This document shows, one piece after another, positions 1 through 8,222 of a stretch of DNA of 64,000 nt (position 1 is its first letter; the number at the start of each line of letters is the position of its first letter). The stretch is taken from positions 155,158 through 219,157 of the forward strand of contig NZ_ML058605.1 of NCBI RefSeq assembly GCF_003635165.1, in the 5' to 3' direction. The position numbers and the translations under genes were made by a program. This stretch comes from Burkholderia sp. Nafp2/4-1b (GTDB lineage: Bacteria; Pseudomonadota; Gammaproteobacteria; Burkholderiales; Burkholderiaceae). The notes below the pieces were generated by a model that saw only the letters and a program-made list of their open reading frames with translations, did no database searches and was not told where the DNA came from.

Positions 1-1
1 G

Positions 2-442
2 GTGCTGATCGTCACCGCGCGCGATGCGATCGCTGACCGCGTGAAGGGCCTCGACGCGGGCGCCGACGACTACCTCGTCAAGCCGTTCGACCTCGACGAA
101 CTGGGTGCGCGCATGCGCGCGCTGATCCGCCGCCAGGCGGGGCGCAGCGAATCGCTGATCCGCCACGGCGCGCTGACGCTCGACCCCGCGGCGCATCAGG
201 TGACGCTCGACGGCGCGCCCGTCGCGCTGTCCGCACGCGAGTTCGCGCTGCTCGAGGCGCTGCTCGCGCGGCCCGGCGCGGTGCTGTCCAAGAGCCAGCT
301 CGAGGAGAAGATGTACGGCTGGGGCGAGGAGATCGGCAGCAACACGGTCGAGGTCTACATCCACGCGCTGCGCAAGAAGCTCGGCTCGGACCTGATCCGC
401 AACGTGCGCGGGCTCGGCTACATGGTCGTCAAGGAAAGCTGA
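2..442 (+). CDS. OmpR-family response regulator, C-terminal part (gene begins before the window)
   Basis: This is the downstream part of a two-component DNA-binding response regulator. The visible 146 residues hold the end of the receiver domain, including the conserved lysine of VKPF (residue 27 of the visible part), and a complete winged-helix output domain ending in LRKKLGSDLIRNVRGLGYMV, which is typical of OmpR/QseB/PmrA regulators. The phosphoacceptor aspartate lies outside the window. The stop is 3 bp before the sensor kinase start, so the two are one operon. The kinase and the downstream HtrA protease suggest an envelope-stress circuit. From memory, the same trio surrounds the studied HtrA of B. 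cenocepacia. Confidence 0.93.
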   Translation: MLIVTARDAIADRVKGLDAGADDYLVKPFDLDELGARMRALIRRQAGRSESLIRHGALTLDPAAHQVTLDGAPVALSAREFALLEALLARPGAVLSKSQLEEKMYGWGEEIGSNTVEVYIHALRKKLGSDLIRNVRGLGYMVVKES

Positions 443-445
443 CGC

Positions 446-1792
446 GTGAGGTCGATTCGTCATCAATTGCTGATCTGGCTGCTCGCGATCGTGGTCGCCG
501 GCGTGGGCATCGCGGGCTGGCTGATCTACCGGCAGGCGCTCGCCGAAGCGAACGAACTGTTCGACTACCAGCTGCAGGAAATCGCCGCGGCGCTGCCGTC
601 GGAGCCGTTCTCGCAGGTGTTCGGTTCGCGCACCAACGGCGACGAAGGCATCGTGATCCAGATATGGAACCGCAACGGCGTGCTGATGTACTTCTCGCAT
701 CCGCGCGCGCCGATCGCGCCGCGGGCGGAACTCGGCTTCTCGACCGAGCGCACCGATCGCGGCGAATGGCGCGTGTACGGCGCGATCGTCGGCGACAACG
801 TCGTGCAGCTCGCGCAGCCGTTGTCGGTGCGCAACCGCCTCGCGGCGAACGTCGCGCTGCGCACGCTGTGGCCGCTGATCGTGCTGCTGCCGTTCCTCGG
901 CGCCGCGGTCTGGGTGATCGTCGGGCGCGGGCTCGCGCCGCTTGCCCGTGTGACGCGCGCGGTCGAGGCGCGCCGGCCGGAAGCGCTCGATCCGCTGCCC
1001 GACGCTCGGCTGCCGTTCGAGGTGCAGCCGCTCGTGCACGCGCTGAACGGGCTGCTCGCGCGGCTGTCGGCGGCGCTCGATACGCAGAAGGCGTTCGTCG
1101 CCGATGCCGCGCACGAGTTGCGCACGCCGCTCGCTGCCGTGCAGATCCAGGCGCAGCTCGTCGCCCGCGCGAAGGACGACACGTCGCGCCGCGAAGCGGT
1201 CGCCGACCTGCAGGACGGCATCACGCGCGCGACGCGCCTCACGGAACAACTGCTCGCGCTCGCCCGGGCGGAGCCCGACGGTGCGACGATGCGCGAGCCG
1301 GTCGACCTGCAGGCGCTGCTCGTCGAATGCGTGGCCGCGCACGCGCCGCTCGCGCAGCGGCACCACATCGATCTCGGCTTCGAGGAGACGTGCGCGGCGA
1401 GCGTCGTCGCTGACATCGGCGCGCTGCGCGTGATGTTCGGCAACCTGCTCGACAACGCGGTGAAGTACACGCCCGATGGCGGCCGCATCGACGTATCGCT
1501 CACGCGCGACGCGGCCGGCCGCGCGTGCGTGCAGATCGGCGACAGCGGGCCCGGCATCCCGGCCGACGAGCGCGAACGCGTGTTCGACCGCTTCTACCGC
1601 GACAGCACCGCGCGGGCGCGCACCGACGTGTCGGGCAGCGGGCTCGGGCTCGCGATCGTGAAGCGCGTCGCGGCACAGCAGGGCGCGACGGTGACGCTCG
1701 GCGACGCGGCCGCGGGCGGCCTGCTCGTGAGCGTCGTGTTCCGCGACGCCGAGCTGACGGAGCCCGCGCCGCACGCGTCGGAATCCGTATGA
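446..1792 (+). CDS. Two-component sensor histidine kinase, QseC/PmrB-like
   Basis: This 448-residue inner-membrane kinase should phosphorylate the preceding regulator. Transmembrane segments lie at about residues 8-28 and 141-161 and flank a periplasmic sensor of roughly 110 residues. The H-box AAHELRTPL places the phosphorylated histidine at residue 223. The ATP-binding domain has the N-box GNLLDNAVKY, the G1 box DSGPGIP and the G2 box GSGLGLAI. The start is GTG at 446, right after the regulator stop. The periplasmic domain is QseC-like in size, and its signal cannot be read from sequence. The TAAG repeats upstream of htrA suggest that this pair controls the protease. Confidence 0.93.
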   Translation: MRSIRHQLLIWLLAIVVAGVGIAGWLIYRQALAEANELFDYQLQEIAAALPSEPFSQVFGSRTNGDEGIVIQIWNRNGVLMYFSHPRAPIAPRAELGFSTERTDRGEWRVYGAIVGDNVVQLAQPLSVRNRLAANVALRTLWPLIVLLPFLGAAVWVIVGRGLAPLARVTRAVEARRPEALDPLPDARLPFEVQPLVHALNGLLARLSAALDTQKAFVADAAHELRTPLAAVQIQAQLVARAKDDTSRREAVADLQDGITRATRLTEQLLALARAEPDGATMREPVDLQALLVECVAAHAPLAQRHHIDLGFEETCAASVVADIGALRVMFGNLLDNAVKYTPDGGRIDVSLTRDAAGRACVQIGDSGPGIPADERERVFDRFYRDSTARARTDVSGSGLGLAIVKRVAAQQGATVTLGDAAAGGLLVSVVFRDAELTEPAPHASESV

Positions 1793-1823
1793 CGAACCGG
1801 CTGGCGCGGGCCGCGGCGGCGGC

Positions 1824-1860
1824 CTAAGCCCCGTTTAAGGTCGATTAAGCCTCCTTTAAG
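1824..1860 (+). promoter_or_regulatory. Four phased (C/T)TAAG repeats, candidate response-regulator box for htrA
   Basis: TAAG tetramers start at 1825, 1836, 1846 and 1857, so they are spaced 11, 10 and 11 bp, close to one helical turn. The last two form ATTAAG, 5 bp, TTTAAG, which matches the PmrA/BasR-type box HTTAAD-N5-HTTAAD. The array ends about 30 bp before the ribosome binding site of htrA and lies directly after the two-component genes. That the adjacent regulator binds here is inference. Confidence 0.6.
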
Positions 1861-1903
1861 TCAGGGTCGTTACGCTGCGACCTAACAACGAGGAGGTCCT
1901 ACG

Positions 1904-3388
1904 ATGAACACCCGATTCCTTGCGCGCGGCGCCGTCGCAGTCGCCGTGGCGGCCGCCCTGTCCGCAGGCTATGTCGCAGGCACCCGCCGCGCCGATCCGC
2001 AGATCATCACGCCCGCGCAGGCCGCAGCGCTGATGCCGGCCGAAGCCGCGGCGAAAACCGGCATTCCCGATTTCTCCGGGCTGGTCGAAACCTATGGCCC
2101 GGCGGTCGTCAACATCAGTGCGAAGCACGTCGTGAAGCAGGTGTCGCGGCGCGTGCAGCAGCCGCAGCTGCCGATCGATCCGAGCGACCCGTTCTACCAG
2201 TTCTTCAAGCACTTCTACGGCCAAGTGCCGGGCATGGGCGGCGACGCGCAGCCGGACGACCAGCCGAGCGCGAGCCTCGGTTCGGGGTTCGTCATCAGCT
2301 CCGACGGGTACATCCTCACCAATGCGCACGTGATCGACGGCGCGAACGTCGTCACGGTCAAGCTGACCGACAAGCGCGAGTACAAGGCGAAGGTCATCGG
2401 CGCCGACAAGCAGTCCGACGTCGCGGTGCTGAAGATCGACGCGAGCGGCCTGCCGACCGTGAAGATCGGCGATCCATCGCAGAGCAAGGTCGGCCAGTGG
2501 GTCGTCGCGATCGGTTCGCCGTACGGCTTCGACAACACGGTCACGTCCGGCATCATCAGCGCGAAATCGCGCGCGCTGCCCGACGAGAACTACACGCCGT
2601 TCATCCAGACCGACGTGCCGGTGAACCCGGGCAACTCGGGCGGCCCGCTGTTCAACCTGCAGGGCGAGGTGATCGGCATCAACTCGATGATCTACTCGCA
2701 GACGGGCGGCTTCCAGGGCCTGTCGTTCGCGATCCCGATCAACGAGGCGATCAAGGTCAAGGACGAACTCGTTAAGACGGGCCACGTGAGCCGCGGCCGG
2801 CTGGGCGTCGCCGTGCAGGGGCTGAACCAGACGCTCGCGAGCTCGTTCGGGCTGCAGAAGCCGGACGGCGCGCTCGTCAGCTCGGTCGATCCGAACGGCC
2901 CGGCCGCGAAGGCCGGCCTGCAGCCGGGCGACGTGATCCTGGCGGTCAACGGCTCGCCGGTCGCCGATTCCACGTCGCTGCCCGCGCAGATCGCGAACCT
3001 GAAGCCGGGCTCGAAGGCCGACCTGCAGGTGTGGCGCGACAAGTCGAAGAAGTCGATCAGCGTGACGCTCGGCGCGATGACCGACGCGAAGCAGGCGTCG
3101 AACGACGGCGGTCCGGTCGAGCAGGGGCGCCTCGGCGTCGCGGTGCGTCCGCTCTCGCCGCAGGAGCGCAGCGCCGCCAACCTGTCGCACGGGCTGATCG
3201 TGCAGCAGGCCGGCGGCCCGGCAGCCAGCGCGGGCATCCAGCCCGGCGACGTGATCCTCGCGGTCAACGGCCGCCCTGTCACCAGCCCCGAGCAGCTGCG
3301 CGAGGCGGTCAAGGGAGCGGGCAACAGTCTTGCTCTCTTGATTCAGCGCGATAATGCACAGATCTTCGTGCCGGTCGACCTGAGCTGA
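1904..3388 (+). CDS. htrA: Periplasmic serine endoprotease, HtrA/DegP/MucD type
   Basis: This 494-residue DegP-family protease degrades or refolds damaged envelope proteins. An N-terminal signal or anchor segment spans about residues 5-25. The trypsin-like domain carries the triad His142 (TNAHVID), Asp172 (SDVAVLKID) and Ser245 (GNSGGPLF). Two PDZ domains follow at about 285-370 and 400-490, each with a PGDVILAVNG stretch. AGGAGG stands 7 bp before the ATG. Regulation by the upstream two-component pair is suggested by the TAAG array at 1824-1860. The length and two-PDZ layout fit DegP/MucD rather than single-PDZ DegS. Confidence 0.96.
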   Translation: MNTRFLARGAVAVAVAAALSAGYVAGTRRADPQIITPAQAAALMPAEAAAKTGIPDFSGLVETYGPAVVNISAKHVVKQVSRRVQQPQLPIDPSDPFYQFFKHFYGQVPGMGGDAQPDDQPSASLGSGFVISSDGYILTNAHVIDGANVVTVKLTDKREYKAKVIGADKQSDVAVLKIDASGLPTVKIGDPSQSKVGQWVVAIGSPYGFDNTVTSGIISAKSRALPDENYTPFIQTDVPVNPGNSGGPLFNLQGEVIGINSMIYSQTGGFQGLSFAIPINEAIKVKDELVKTGHVSRGRLGVAVQGLNQTLASSFGLQKPDGALVSSVDPNGPAAKAGLQPGDVILAVNGSPVADSTSLPAQIANLKPGSKADLQVWRDKSKKSISVTLGAMTDAKQASNDGGPVEQGRLGVAVRPLSPQERSAANLSHGLIVQQAGGPAASAGIQPGDVILAVNGRPVTSPEQLREAVKGAGNSLALLIQRDNAQIFVPVDLS

Positions 3389-3402
3389 CCGGCGGTCGTT
3401 GC

Positions 3403-3421
3403 GGGCCGGCCATGCCGGCCC
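3403..3421 (+). terminator. Short perfect hairpin after htrA, no T-tract
   Basis: GGGCCGGC (3403-3410) and GCCGGCCC (3414-3421) form an 8-bp stem with a 3-base CAT loop, 15 bp after the htrA stop. No run of T follows. It may attenuate read-through or protect the 3' end of the message rather than terminate fully. Confidence 0.35.
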
Positions 3422-3483
3422 CAAGCGGGCGTCGCCGGCGTTCGGCCCCGTGGTGCTGTGTTCCGACCCGAAAGGAGAGAGCC

Positions 3484-3921
3484 ATGCAATATCTACGCAA
3501 CGTGTCCCGATTTGCCGCCGCCGCGGCGCTGGCTGCCGGCTGCGTCGTTGCCGCGCCCGGCGCGTACGCCCAATCGGACGGCTTGCCCGCGGCGAGCCAG
3601 CAGGGCGATATCAGCTATGTGTCAGGCGGCATCGGCAAGGATCAATCGACGGCATTCGAGAGCAACGAGGCGGCGTGGCCGCTGGCGCTGCGCTTCACCG
3701 GCAAGGGTGGCGAATACTTGGCCGACGTCCACGTGCGGATCGTCGACGGCAAGGGCGCCGAGCTGCTGGCGACGGACGCGCGCGGCCCGTACATGCTCGT
3801 GAAGTTGCCGCCGGGGCGCTACACCGTCCATGCGTCATACCAGGGCAGCGACGAATCGCGCGCGGTCACGGTCGGTGCGAAGGGCGGCGCGAAGGCCGCG
3901 TTCCAGTGGAGTGCGCAGTAG
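3484..3921 (+). CDS. Small secreted protein with carboxypeptidase regulatory-like fold (putative)
   Basis: This 145-residue protein has a clear Sec signal peptide with a likely cut after AYA at residue 29. The ATG at 3484 is preceded by GGAGAG. The mature part ends in a beta-rich segment (LPPGRYTVHASYQG) that resembles the small beta-sandwich found in carboxypeptidase regulatory-like and transthyretin-like domains. No catalytic motif is visible. It lies in the same direction as htrA, 95 bp downstream, and is closed by the strong terminator at 3982-4011, so it may be co-expressed with the envelope-stress genes. Its function is unknown. Confidence 0.75.
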   Translation: MQYLRNVSRFAAAAALAAGCVVAAPGAYAQSDGLPAASQQGDISYVSGGIGKDQSTAFESNEAAWPLALRFTGKGGEYLADVHVRIVDGKGAELLATDARGPYMLVKLPPGRYTVHASYQGSDESRAVTVGAKGGAKAAFQWSAQ

Positions 3922-3981
3922 CGCATCGCGCGCGGGCCGGCGCCCCGAGTCGCGCAATCGGATGAAGTTTCGCCCATAATG

Positions 3982-4011
3982 AAAGCCACGGCACTTGTGC
4001 CGTGGCTTTTT
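3982..4011 (+). terminator. Strong intrinsic terminator
   Basis: A perfect 13-bp stem (3982-3994 with 3997-4009) built on AAAGCCACGGCAC and its complement is followed by T residues. The A-tract on the other side would let it act in both directions. The stem core GCCACGG recurs in the two terminators after the efflux operon. Confidence 0.9.
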
Positions 4012-4060
4012 CGTTTCCTGCGTCCGCTTGCCCGCCGGGGCCGCCCCCGAAGGAGAAACG

Positions 4061-4420
4061 ATGTCCGATGCCGCCGCCCCTCGCCTCGAAATCGTGCCGA
4101 ACCGCCATCGCGTGCGCGTGATTCATCGCGGCATTACCTATGCCGATTCGCACGGCGCGCTGACCGTGCGGGAAGCGGGCCTGCCGGACATCCATTACCT
4201 GCCGCGCGGCGACGTCAACATGCGCAGGCTCGTGAAGTCGAGCGTCACGACGGTGTGCCCGCTGAGGGGGCAGGCCGTGTATTTCGATTTGCAGACCGAA
4301 GACGGCGTGATCGAGAACGCCGCATGGAGTTACGAAGCACCGGGGGCGACCGCGTCCGTGCTTGCGCACTACGTCGCCTTCGATGTCGCCCGGGTCGACA
4401 GTCTCGTCGAGACGTCCTGA
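4061..4420 (+). CDS. DUF427 domain protein
   Basis: This 119-residue protein consists of one DUF427 domain, a compact beta barrel seen in bacteria and fungi and with no agreed biochemical role. Typical features are the early segment RVRVIHRGITYADS, the middle stretch YLPRGDVNM and the tryptophan-containing end AAWSYEAP. AGGAG lies 6 bp before the ATG at 4061; longer upstream forms would run through the terminator. It reads in the same direction as the next gene, 28 bp away, so the two are probably co-transcribed. Confidence 0.88.
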   Translation: MSDAAAPRLEIVPNRHRVRVIHRGITYADSHGALTVREAGLPDIHYLPRGDVNMRRLVKSSVTTVCPLRGQAVYFDLQTEDGVIENAAWSYEAPGATASVLAHYVAFDVARVDSLVETS

Positions 4421-4448
4421 TGCGGCGCGGGTTCATCGGGGAGGCCTC

Positions 4449-5159
4449 ATGGAACTGAACGACACGTTACGCGTACCGCTCGCGCCCGCTGTCGTGCGGG
4501 ACGCGCTCGAGGATCTCGCGCTGCTGCGGGCGAGTTTCGACCATTGCGAATCGTTTGCGAAACTCGCGCACGGCGAGTTCGCGCTGACGATCACGGTGCC
4601 GCTCGGCCCGCTGCGTGCGCGCTACGACGTGCGCGCGCACTCCGCGAGCGAACAGGGCGACGCGGAAGGGCAGCCGCGTCGCGTGCTGAACTTCAAGGCG
4701 CGCGCCGACGGGCTCGGCGCATTGCGCGGACAGGTCGAGCTCGTGCTGCTGCCTGACGATGACGATGCGGCCGCGACGCGGATCGACTACGTGGTGTGGA
4801 CGACGGCGAGCGGCCCGCTCGCCGAACTGCCGGCGCGGCAGATCGAGAACGCGCTGCGCGAGTGGACCGACGATTTCTTCCGTGAATTCTGCGCGGTCGT
4901 GCAGGCGAAGCACGGGCTCGTGCCGAACCGCGCACGCTCGAGCCCGCAACGTCGCCAGCATGTGTTCCTGCGGCCGGCGTCGCTGATGGCCGCGGCGAAG
5001 CGTCCGCTGTCGCCGCACCTGGGCGGCGCGCTGACCGGCCGCGCCGCGAGCGCCGTTCATCATCGCGAATCCGGCCCGCTGCCCGTCTGGGTGTGGGCGG
5101 CGATCATCGCGTTCGTCGCGCTGCTGCTGTATGCGGCGCGCTGGATCAACGGCACCTGA
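4449..5159 (+). CDS. CoxG-like SRPBCC protein with C-terminal membrane anchor
   Basis: This 236-residue protein has an N-terminal SRPBCC/CoxG-like domain (about residues 1-155). The opening matches CoxG-type proteins, and the stretch from the VVWTTASGPLAELPARQIEN segment onwards corresponds to their long C-terminal helix. A linker is followed by one transmembrane helix at about 210-230 (VWVWAAIIAFVALLLYAA), as in CoxG proteins that recruit CO dehydrogenase to the membrane. No cox genes are nearby, so the partner is unknown. GGGGAGG precedes the ATG at 4449. Confidence 0.75.
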   Translation: MELNDTLRVPLAPAVVRDALEDLALLRASFDHCESFAKLAHGEFALTITVPLGPLRARYDVRAHSASEQGDAEGQPRRVLNFKARADGLGALRGQVELVLLPDDDDAAATRIDYVVWTTASGPLAELPARQIENALREWTDDFFREFCAVVQAKHGLVPNRARSSPQRRQHVFLRPASLMAAAKRPLSPHLGGALTGRAASAVHHRESGPLPVWVWAAIIAFVALLLYAARWINGT

Positions 5160-5225
5160 GCGGTTGCCGCGGCTGCGGGCGCGTTGCGCGGCTCCCTGCC
5201 GGCGGCGCGCTGCCCGCTGCGGCCA

Positions 5226-6227
5226 TTACCGCAGCGCGTCGGGCCCGGCGCCGCGAAACTCCCTCCGATACGCCGACGGCGACGTGCCGAGCGCGCCCGC
5301 GAAATGCTGGCGCAGCGACACGCTCGAACCGTAGCCGGCCGCCTGCGCGATCGCATCGATCGATTGTCCGGTGGTTTCCAGCAGATGCTGCGCGCGCGTG
5401 AGCCGTTCGGCCTGCAGCCACGCGGTGACGGTCGTGCCGGTCGCCTGGCGGAAGTGACGCGTGAACGTGCGGCGGCTCATCAGCACGCGCTCGGCGAGCG
5501 AATCCACGCTGTGCGCGACGTCGAGATGCGCACGGACCCAGTCGAGCAGGCCCGCGAGCCGTGCGTCGCGCGGATGCGCGGCGACGGGCTGCGGCACGTA
5601 TTGCGCCTGCCCGCCCTGGCGGTGCGGCGGGATCACGAGACGGCGCGCGATCTGGTTCGCGGCCTCCGAGCCGAAGCGCCGCCGCACGACGTGCAGGCAG
5701 CAGTCGAGCCCCGCGGCCGTGCCGGCCGACGTCATCAGGTTGCCGTCGTCGACGTACAGCACGTCGGGGTCGAGCTTCACGCGCGGGAAGCGCTGCGCGA
5801 AATCGTCGGCCCACGCCCAATGTGTCGTCGCCGGGCGTCCGTCGAGCAGCCCGGCCGCGGCGAGCACGTACGCGCCGAGACACAGGCCGACGACCTGCGC
5901 GCCGCGCGCGGCCGCCGTGCGCACCGCATCGACCATGACCGCCGGCGGCGCTTCGTCGGGATCGCGCCACGCCGGCACGATGACGATGTCGGCATCGTCG
6001 AGCGCGTCGAGCCCGTATGGCGCGGTGATCGTGAAGCCGCCGGTGGTCGCCAGCGGGCCGCGCTCGGCCGAGCAGACCCGGAAATCGAATACGGGCGCCG
6101 CGCCCGCATCGCGCTCCTTGCCGAACACGACGGACGGCACCGACAGGTGGAACGGGCTGATGCCGTCGTACGCGATCACGGCGACGACGGTCGGGGCAGG
6201 CGCAACGGACGACGCAGCGGCGCGCAT
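5226..6227 (-). CDS. GlxA/FtrA-type AraC transcriptional regulator with DJ-1/PfpI domain
   Basis: This 333-residue protein has a DJ-1/PfpI (GATase1-like) domain at about residues 15-190, including the nucleophile-elbow-like GLCLGAYVLAAAGLL, and an AraC double helix-turn-helix at about 225-325 (RTFTRHFRQATGT, then GYGSSVSLRQHF). Regulators of this class sense small nitrogenous or carbonyl ligands, and many sit beside the gene they control. Here it is divergent from the isochorismatase-like gene, with about 155 bp between the two starts, which makes that gene its probable target. The ligand is unknown. Confidence 0.9.
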   Translation of the reverse strand: MRAAASSVAPAPTVVAVIAYDGISPFHLSVPSVVFGKERDAGAAPVFDFRVCSAERGPLATTGGFTITAPYGLDALDDADIVIVPAWRDPDEAPPAVMVDAVRTAAARGAQVVGLCLGAYVLAAAGLLDGRPATTHWAWADDFAQRFPRVKLDPDVLYVDDGNLMTSAGTAAGLDCCLHVVRRRFGSEAANQIARRLVIPPHRQGGQAQYVPQPVAAHPRDARLAGLLDWVRAHLDVAHSVDSLAERVLMSRRTFTRHFRQATGTTVTAWLQAERLTRAQHLLETTGQSIDAIAQAAGYGSSVSLRQHFAGALGTSPSAYRREFRGAGPDALR

Positions 6228-6381
6228 GGCGGGCTCCGGGAGGACGATGGCCCGATTCTATCGAAGAATGGCTATCGGGCCACTGTCCGCATATGCGAAG
6301 CGATCCGACAATGCATCACATCGCGCTGCTGGCTGCTTCGTTCCGGAGCGGGGCGACGCTGCCAAATCCGGAGATCCTGTC

Positions 6382-7056
6382 ATGTCGAACGCCGTGCCGT
6401 CTTCCTCTTCGTCTTCCTCGTCGTACGCCTCCCGCCGCGCGTTGATCGTGATCGATGTGCAGAACGAATACGTGACGGGCGACCTGCCGATCGAATATCC
6501 GCCCGTCGACGCATCGCTCGCGAACATCGGCCGCGCGATCGACGCCGCGCAGGCGGCCGGCGTGCCCGTGATCGTCGTCCAGCACGTCGCGCCGGCCGGT
6601 GCGCCGATCTTCGCGCCGGGCACGGACGGCGTCGCGTTGCATCCGGTCGTCGCCGAGCGCCCGTATGCGCACCTGATCGTGAAGGCGCAGGCCAGCGCGT
6701 TCGCCGGCACCGATCTCGCCGCGTGGCTCGACGCGCACGGTATCGACACGCTCGCGGTCGTGGGCTACATGACGCATAACTGCAATGCGTCGACGGTCTA
6801 TCACGCGGCGCACGCGGGGCTCGCCGTCGAGTACCTGGCGGACGCGACCGGCGCGGTGCCGTACGAGAACGAAGCGGGAGCGGTCAGCGCGGAAGAGATT
6901 CACCGCGCGTACACGGTGGTGTTCCAGTCGAATTTCGCGACCGTGATGTCGACCGATGCGTGGATCGCCGGGCTCGGCGGCGCGGCGATGCCGACGCGCG
7001 ATTCGGTGGCCGCGTCGAACCGGCGGGCCCGCGCGCAACGCGCGAAGGCGGCGTGA
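6382..7056 (+). CDS. Isochorismatase-family cysteine hydrolase
   Basis: This 224-residue hydrolase has the family triad Asp25 (VIDVQNEY), Lys101 (IVKAQASAF) and Cys134 (MTHNCN), the last preceded by the usual non-proline cis-peptide region. The family cleaves amides or enol ethers (nicotinamide, N-carbamoyl compounds, isochorismate), and the substrate cannot be fixed here. The N-terminus has an eight-serine run (residues 7-14) encoded by a TCN repeat tract, probably disordered and length-variable. The divergent GlxA-type regulator is its likely controller. Confidence 0.9.
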   Translation: MSNAVPSSSSSSSSYASRRALIVIDVQNEYVTGDLPIEYPPVDASLANIGRAIDAAQAAGVPVIVVQHVAPAGAPIFAPGTDGVALHPVVAERPYAHLIVKAQASAFAGTDLAAWLDAHGIDTLAVVGYMTHNCNASTVYHAAHAGLAVEYLADATGAVPYENEAGAVSAEEIHRAYTVVFQSNFATVMSTDAWIAGLGGAAMPTRDSVAASNRRARAQRAKAA

Positions 7057-7145
7057 GCGACGCACAGCAGAGCACGGAGATTCGGCGGGCAACGCGCGGC
7101 GCTTGAGTTGCCGCGCGCGGCCGAAGCGCTCGGCCTATCAGGATG

Positions 7146-7166
7146 AAACGGCGCGCAACGCGCCGT
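7146..7166 (-). terminator. Candidate terminator for the TetR regulator gene
   Basis: ACGGCGCG (7148-7155) and CGCGCCGT (7159-7166) form an 8-bp stem with a 3-base loop. Read on the minus strand it lies just after the regulator stop and is followed by TTT. The short T-run makes it weak. Confidence 0.4.
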
Positions 7167-7182
7167 CGGGGCGATTGATCCG

Positions 7183-7824
7183 TCAGTCGCCCGTCTTCAG
7201 CATCGCCGGGCTGTAACGCATCATGTCGAAGCAGCCGTCGACGAGCTGTTCCGCATGCTGCTCGGCGTCGATCTCGTCGGGCAGCATCAGCATGTCGCGC
7301 ACAAAACCGCTGACGAGCGTGTGCAGCATCAGCGTCGCGCGCCACGTGTCGAGCCGCTCGGGCAGCAGCTTGAGCCGCACGGCCCCCGCGAGATCGGCGT
7401 CGATCGCATGCAGCGCCTCGCTCATCCCGGCGCGATTGCGCTGCAGCAGCGGCTCCATGTCCGCGACGTACTCGCACTTCATGAACAGGATGCTGAACAC
7501 GCGCCGCAATTGCGGGTCGCGCTGCACGCCGAGCAGGCACCAGATCACGATCTTGCGGATCTTCTCGAGCGGATTGCCGCCCGGCGCGTCGAGCGGCATC
7601 CGCTTGAGTTCGTCGATCGGCAGGAACACGCGGTCGAACATCGCGTCGAACAGCTCGCTCTTGTTCGCGAAATGCCAGTAGATCGCGCCGCGCGTCACGC
7701 CGGCGTGCTGGGCAATATCGGCGAGCGACGTGTGCGACACGCCCTTCTCGAAGAACACGTGTTCGGCGGCGTCGAGAATGCGGTTACGCGTCTCGAGCGC
7801 CTCCTCCTTGGTGCGTCTGACCAT
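7183..7824 (-). CDS. bpeR: TetR-family repressor of the adjacent RND efflux operon (BpeR/AcrR-like)
   Basis: This 213-residue TetR/AcrR repressor has its DNA-binding domain at residues 10-56, with the recognition helix region HAGVTRGAIYWHFANKSELF nearly identical to AcrR-type proteins. The C-terminal domain is a TetR_C_2 type ligand pocket. It is divergent from the three-gene RND operon, and a 24-bp operator closely matching that of E. coli AcrR lies at 7959-7982 between them. This arrangement is that of B. pseudomallei bpeR-bpeAB-oprB. Drug or quorum-signal ligands are known only for relatives. Confidence 0.9.
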   Translation of the reverse strand: MVRRTKEEALETRNRILDAAEHVFFEKGVSHTSLADIAQHAGVTRGAIYWHFANKSELFDAMFDRVFLPIDELKRMPLDAPGGNPLEKIRKIVIWCLLGVQRDPQLRRVFSILFMKCEYVADMEPLLQRNRAGMSEALHAIDADLAGAVRLKLLPERLDTWRATLMLHTLVSGFVRDMLMLPDEIDAEQHAEQLVDGCFDMMRYSPAMLKTGD

Positions 7825-7958
7825 GTGCAGGCCTGAATGGATCGATCGTAGGTGAATATAGGGTCCGCAACCCTCGTCGCTGCCGACTGGACCGGCTATG
7901 CTTGGCGGCTGGTAACAATTCGTAAGACTGAACAGGGGCTGGGGCCAAACGGGCTTTT

Positions 7959-7982
7959 TACATACATTCGTGAATGTATATA
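7959..7982 (+). promoter_or_regulatory. AcrR-type 24-bp palindromic operator
   Basis: The site starts TACATACATT, has the central pair CG, and ends TGAATGTATATA. The published E. coli AcrR operator differs at only two positions (a T in place of the first central base and a G near the right end), as recalled from the literature. It lies between the divergent repressor and efflux operons, 135 bp from the repressor start and 241 bp from the bpeA start. Confidence 0.8.
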
Positions 7983-8222
7983 CAATACCACCCTACGATC
8001 GAATGACCCAAGTGGCAATCAGTTAATATCCCACTCTGCTGATTCCCGCCCTAGTACCTGTCCGCAGTTCGCGGCGTCTCGTCGGCATGGAGGTTTCGTG
8101 CCGACTTGCTGTATCCAGCAGTCCAGTAATTCAGGTGTTCGATCTGCGCCGCGAGGCGCATCCGTGTGGCGCTCCGGTCGGGCGCCGCACTTATTCCAAT
8201 GGTTATACACAGAGGTCGCTCC
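7983..8222 (+). promoter_or_regulatory. Hairpin-rich 5' leader of the efflux operon
   Basis: Between the operator and the bpeA start lie about 240 bp without a supported gene. Three perfect or near-perfect hairpins follow one another: GTCGGCA/TGCCGAC (8081-8105, 11-base loop); TGCGCC/GGCGCA closing a GCGA tetraloop (8145-8160); and a 9-bp stem with one G-U pair (8164-8172 with 8182-8190). If transcription starts near the operator, the mRNA would carry this structured leader. A role in post-transcriptional control is inference. Confidence 0.45.
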
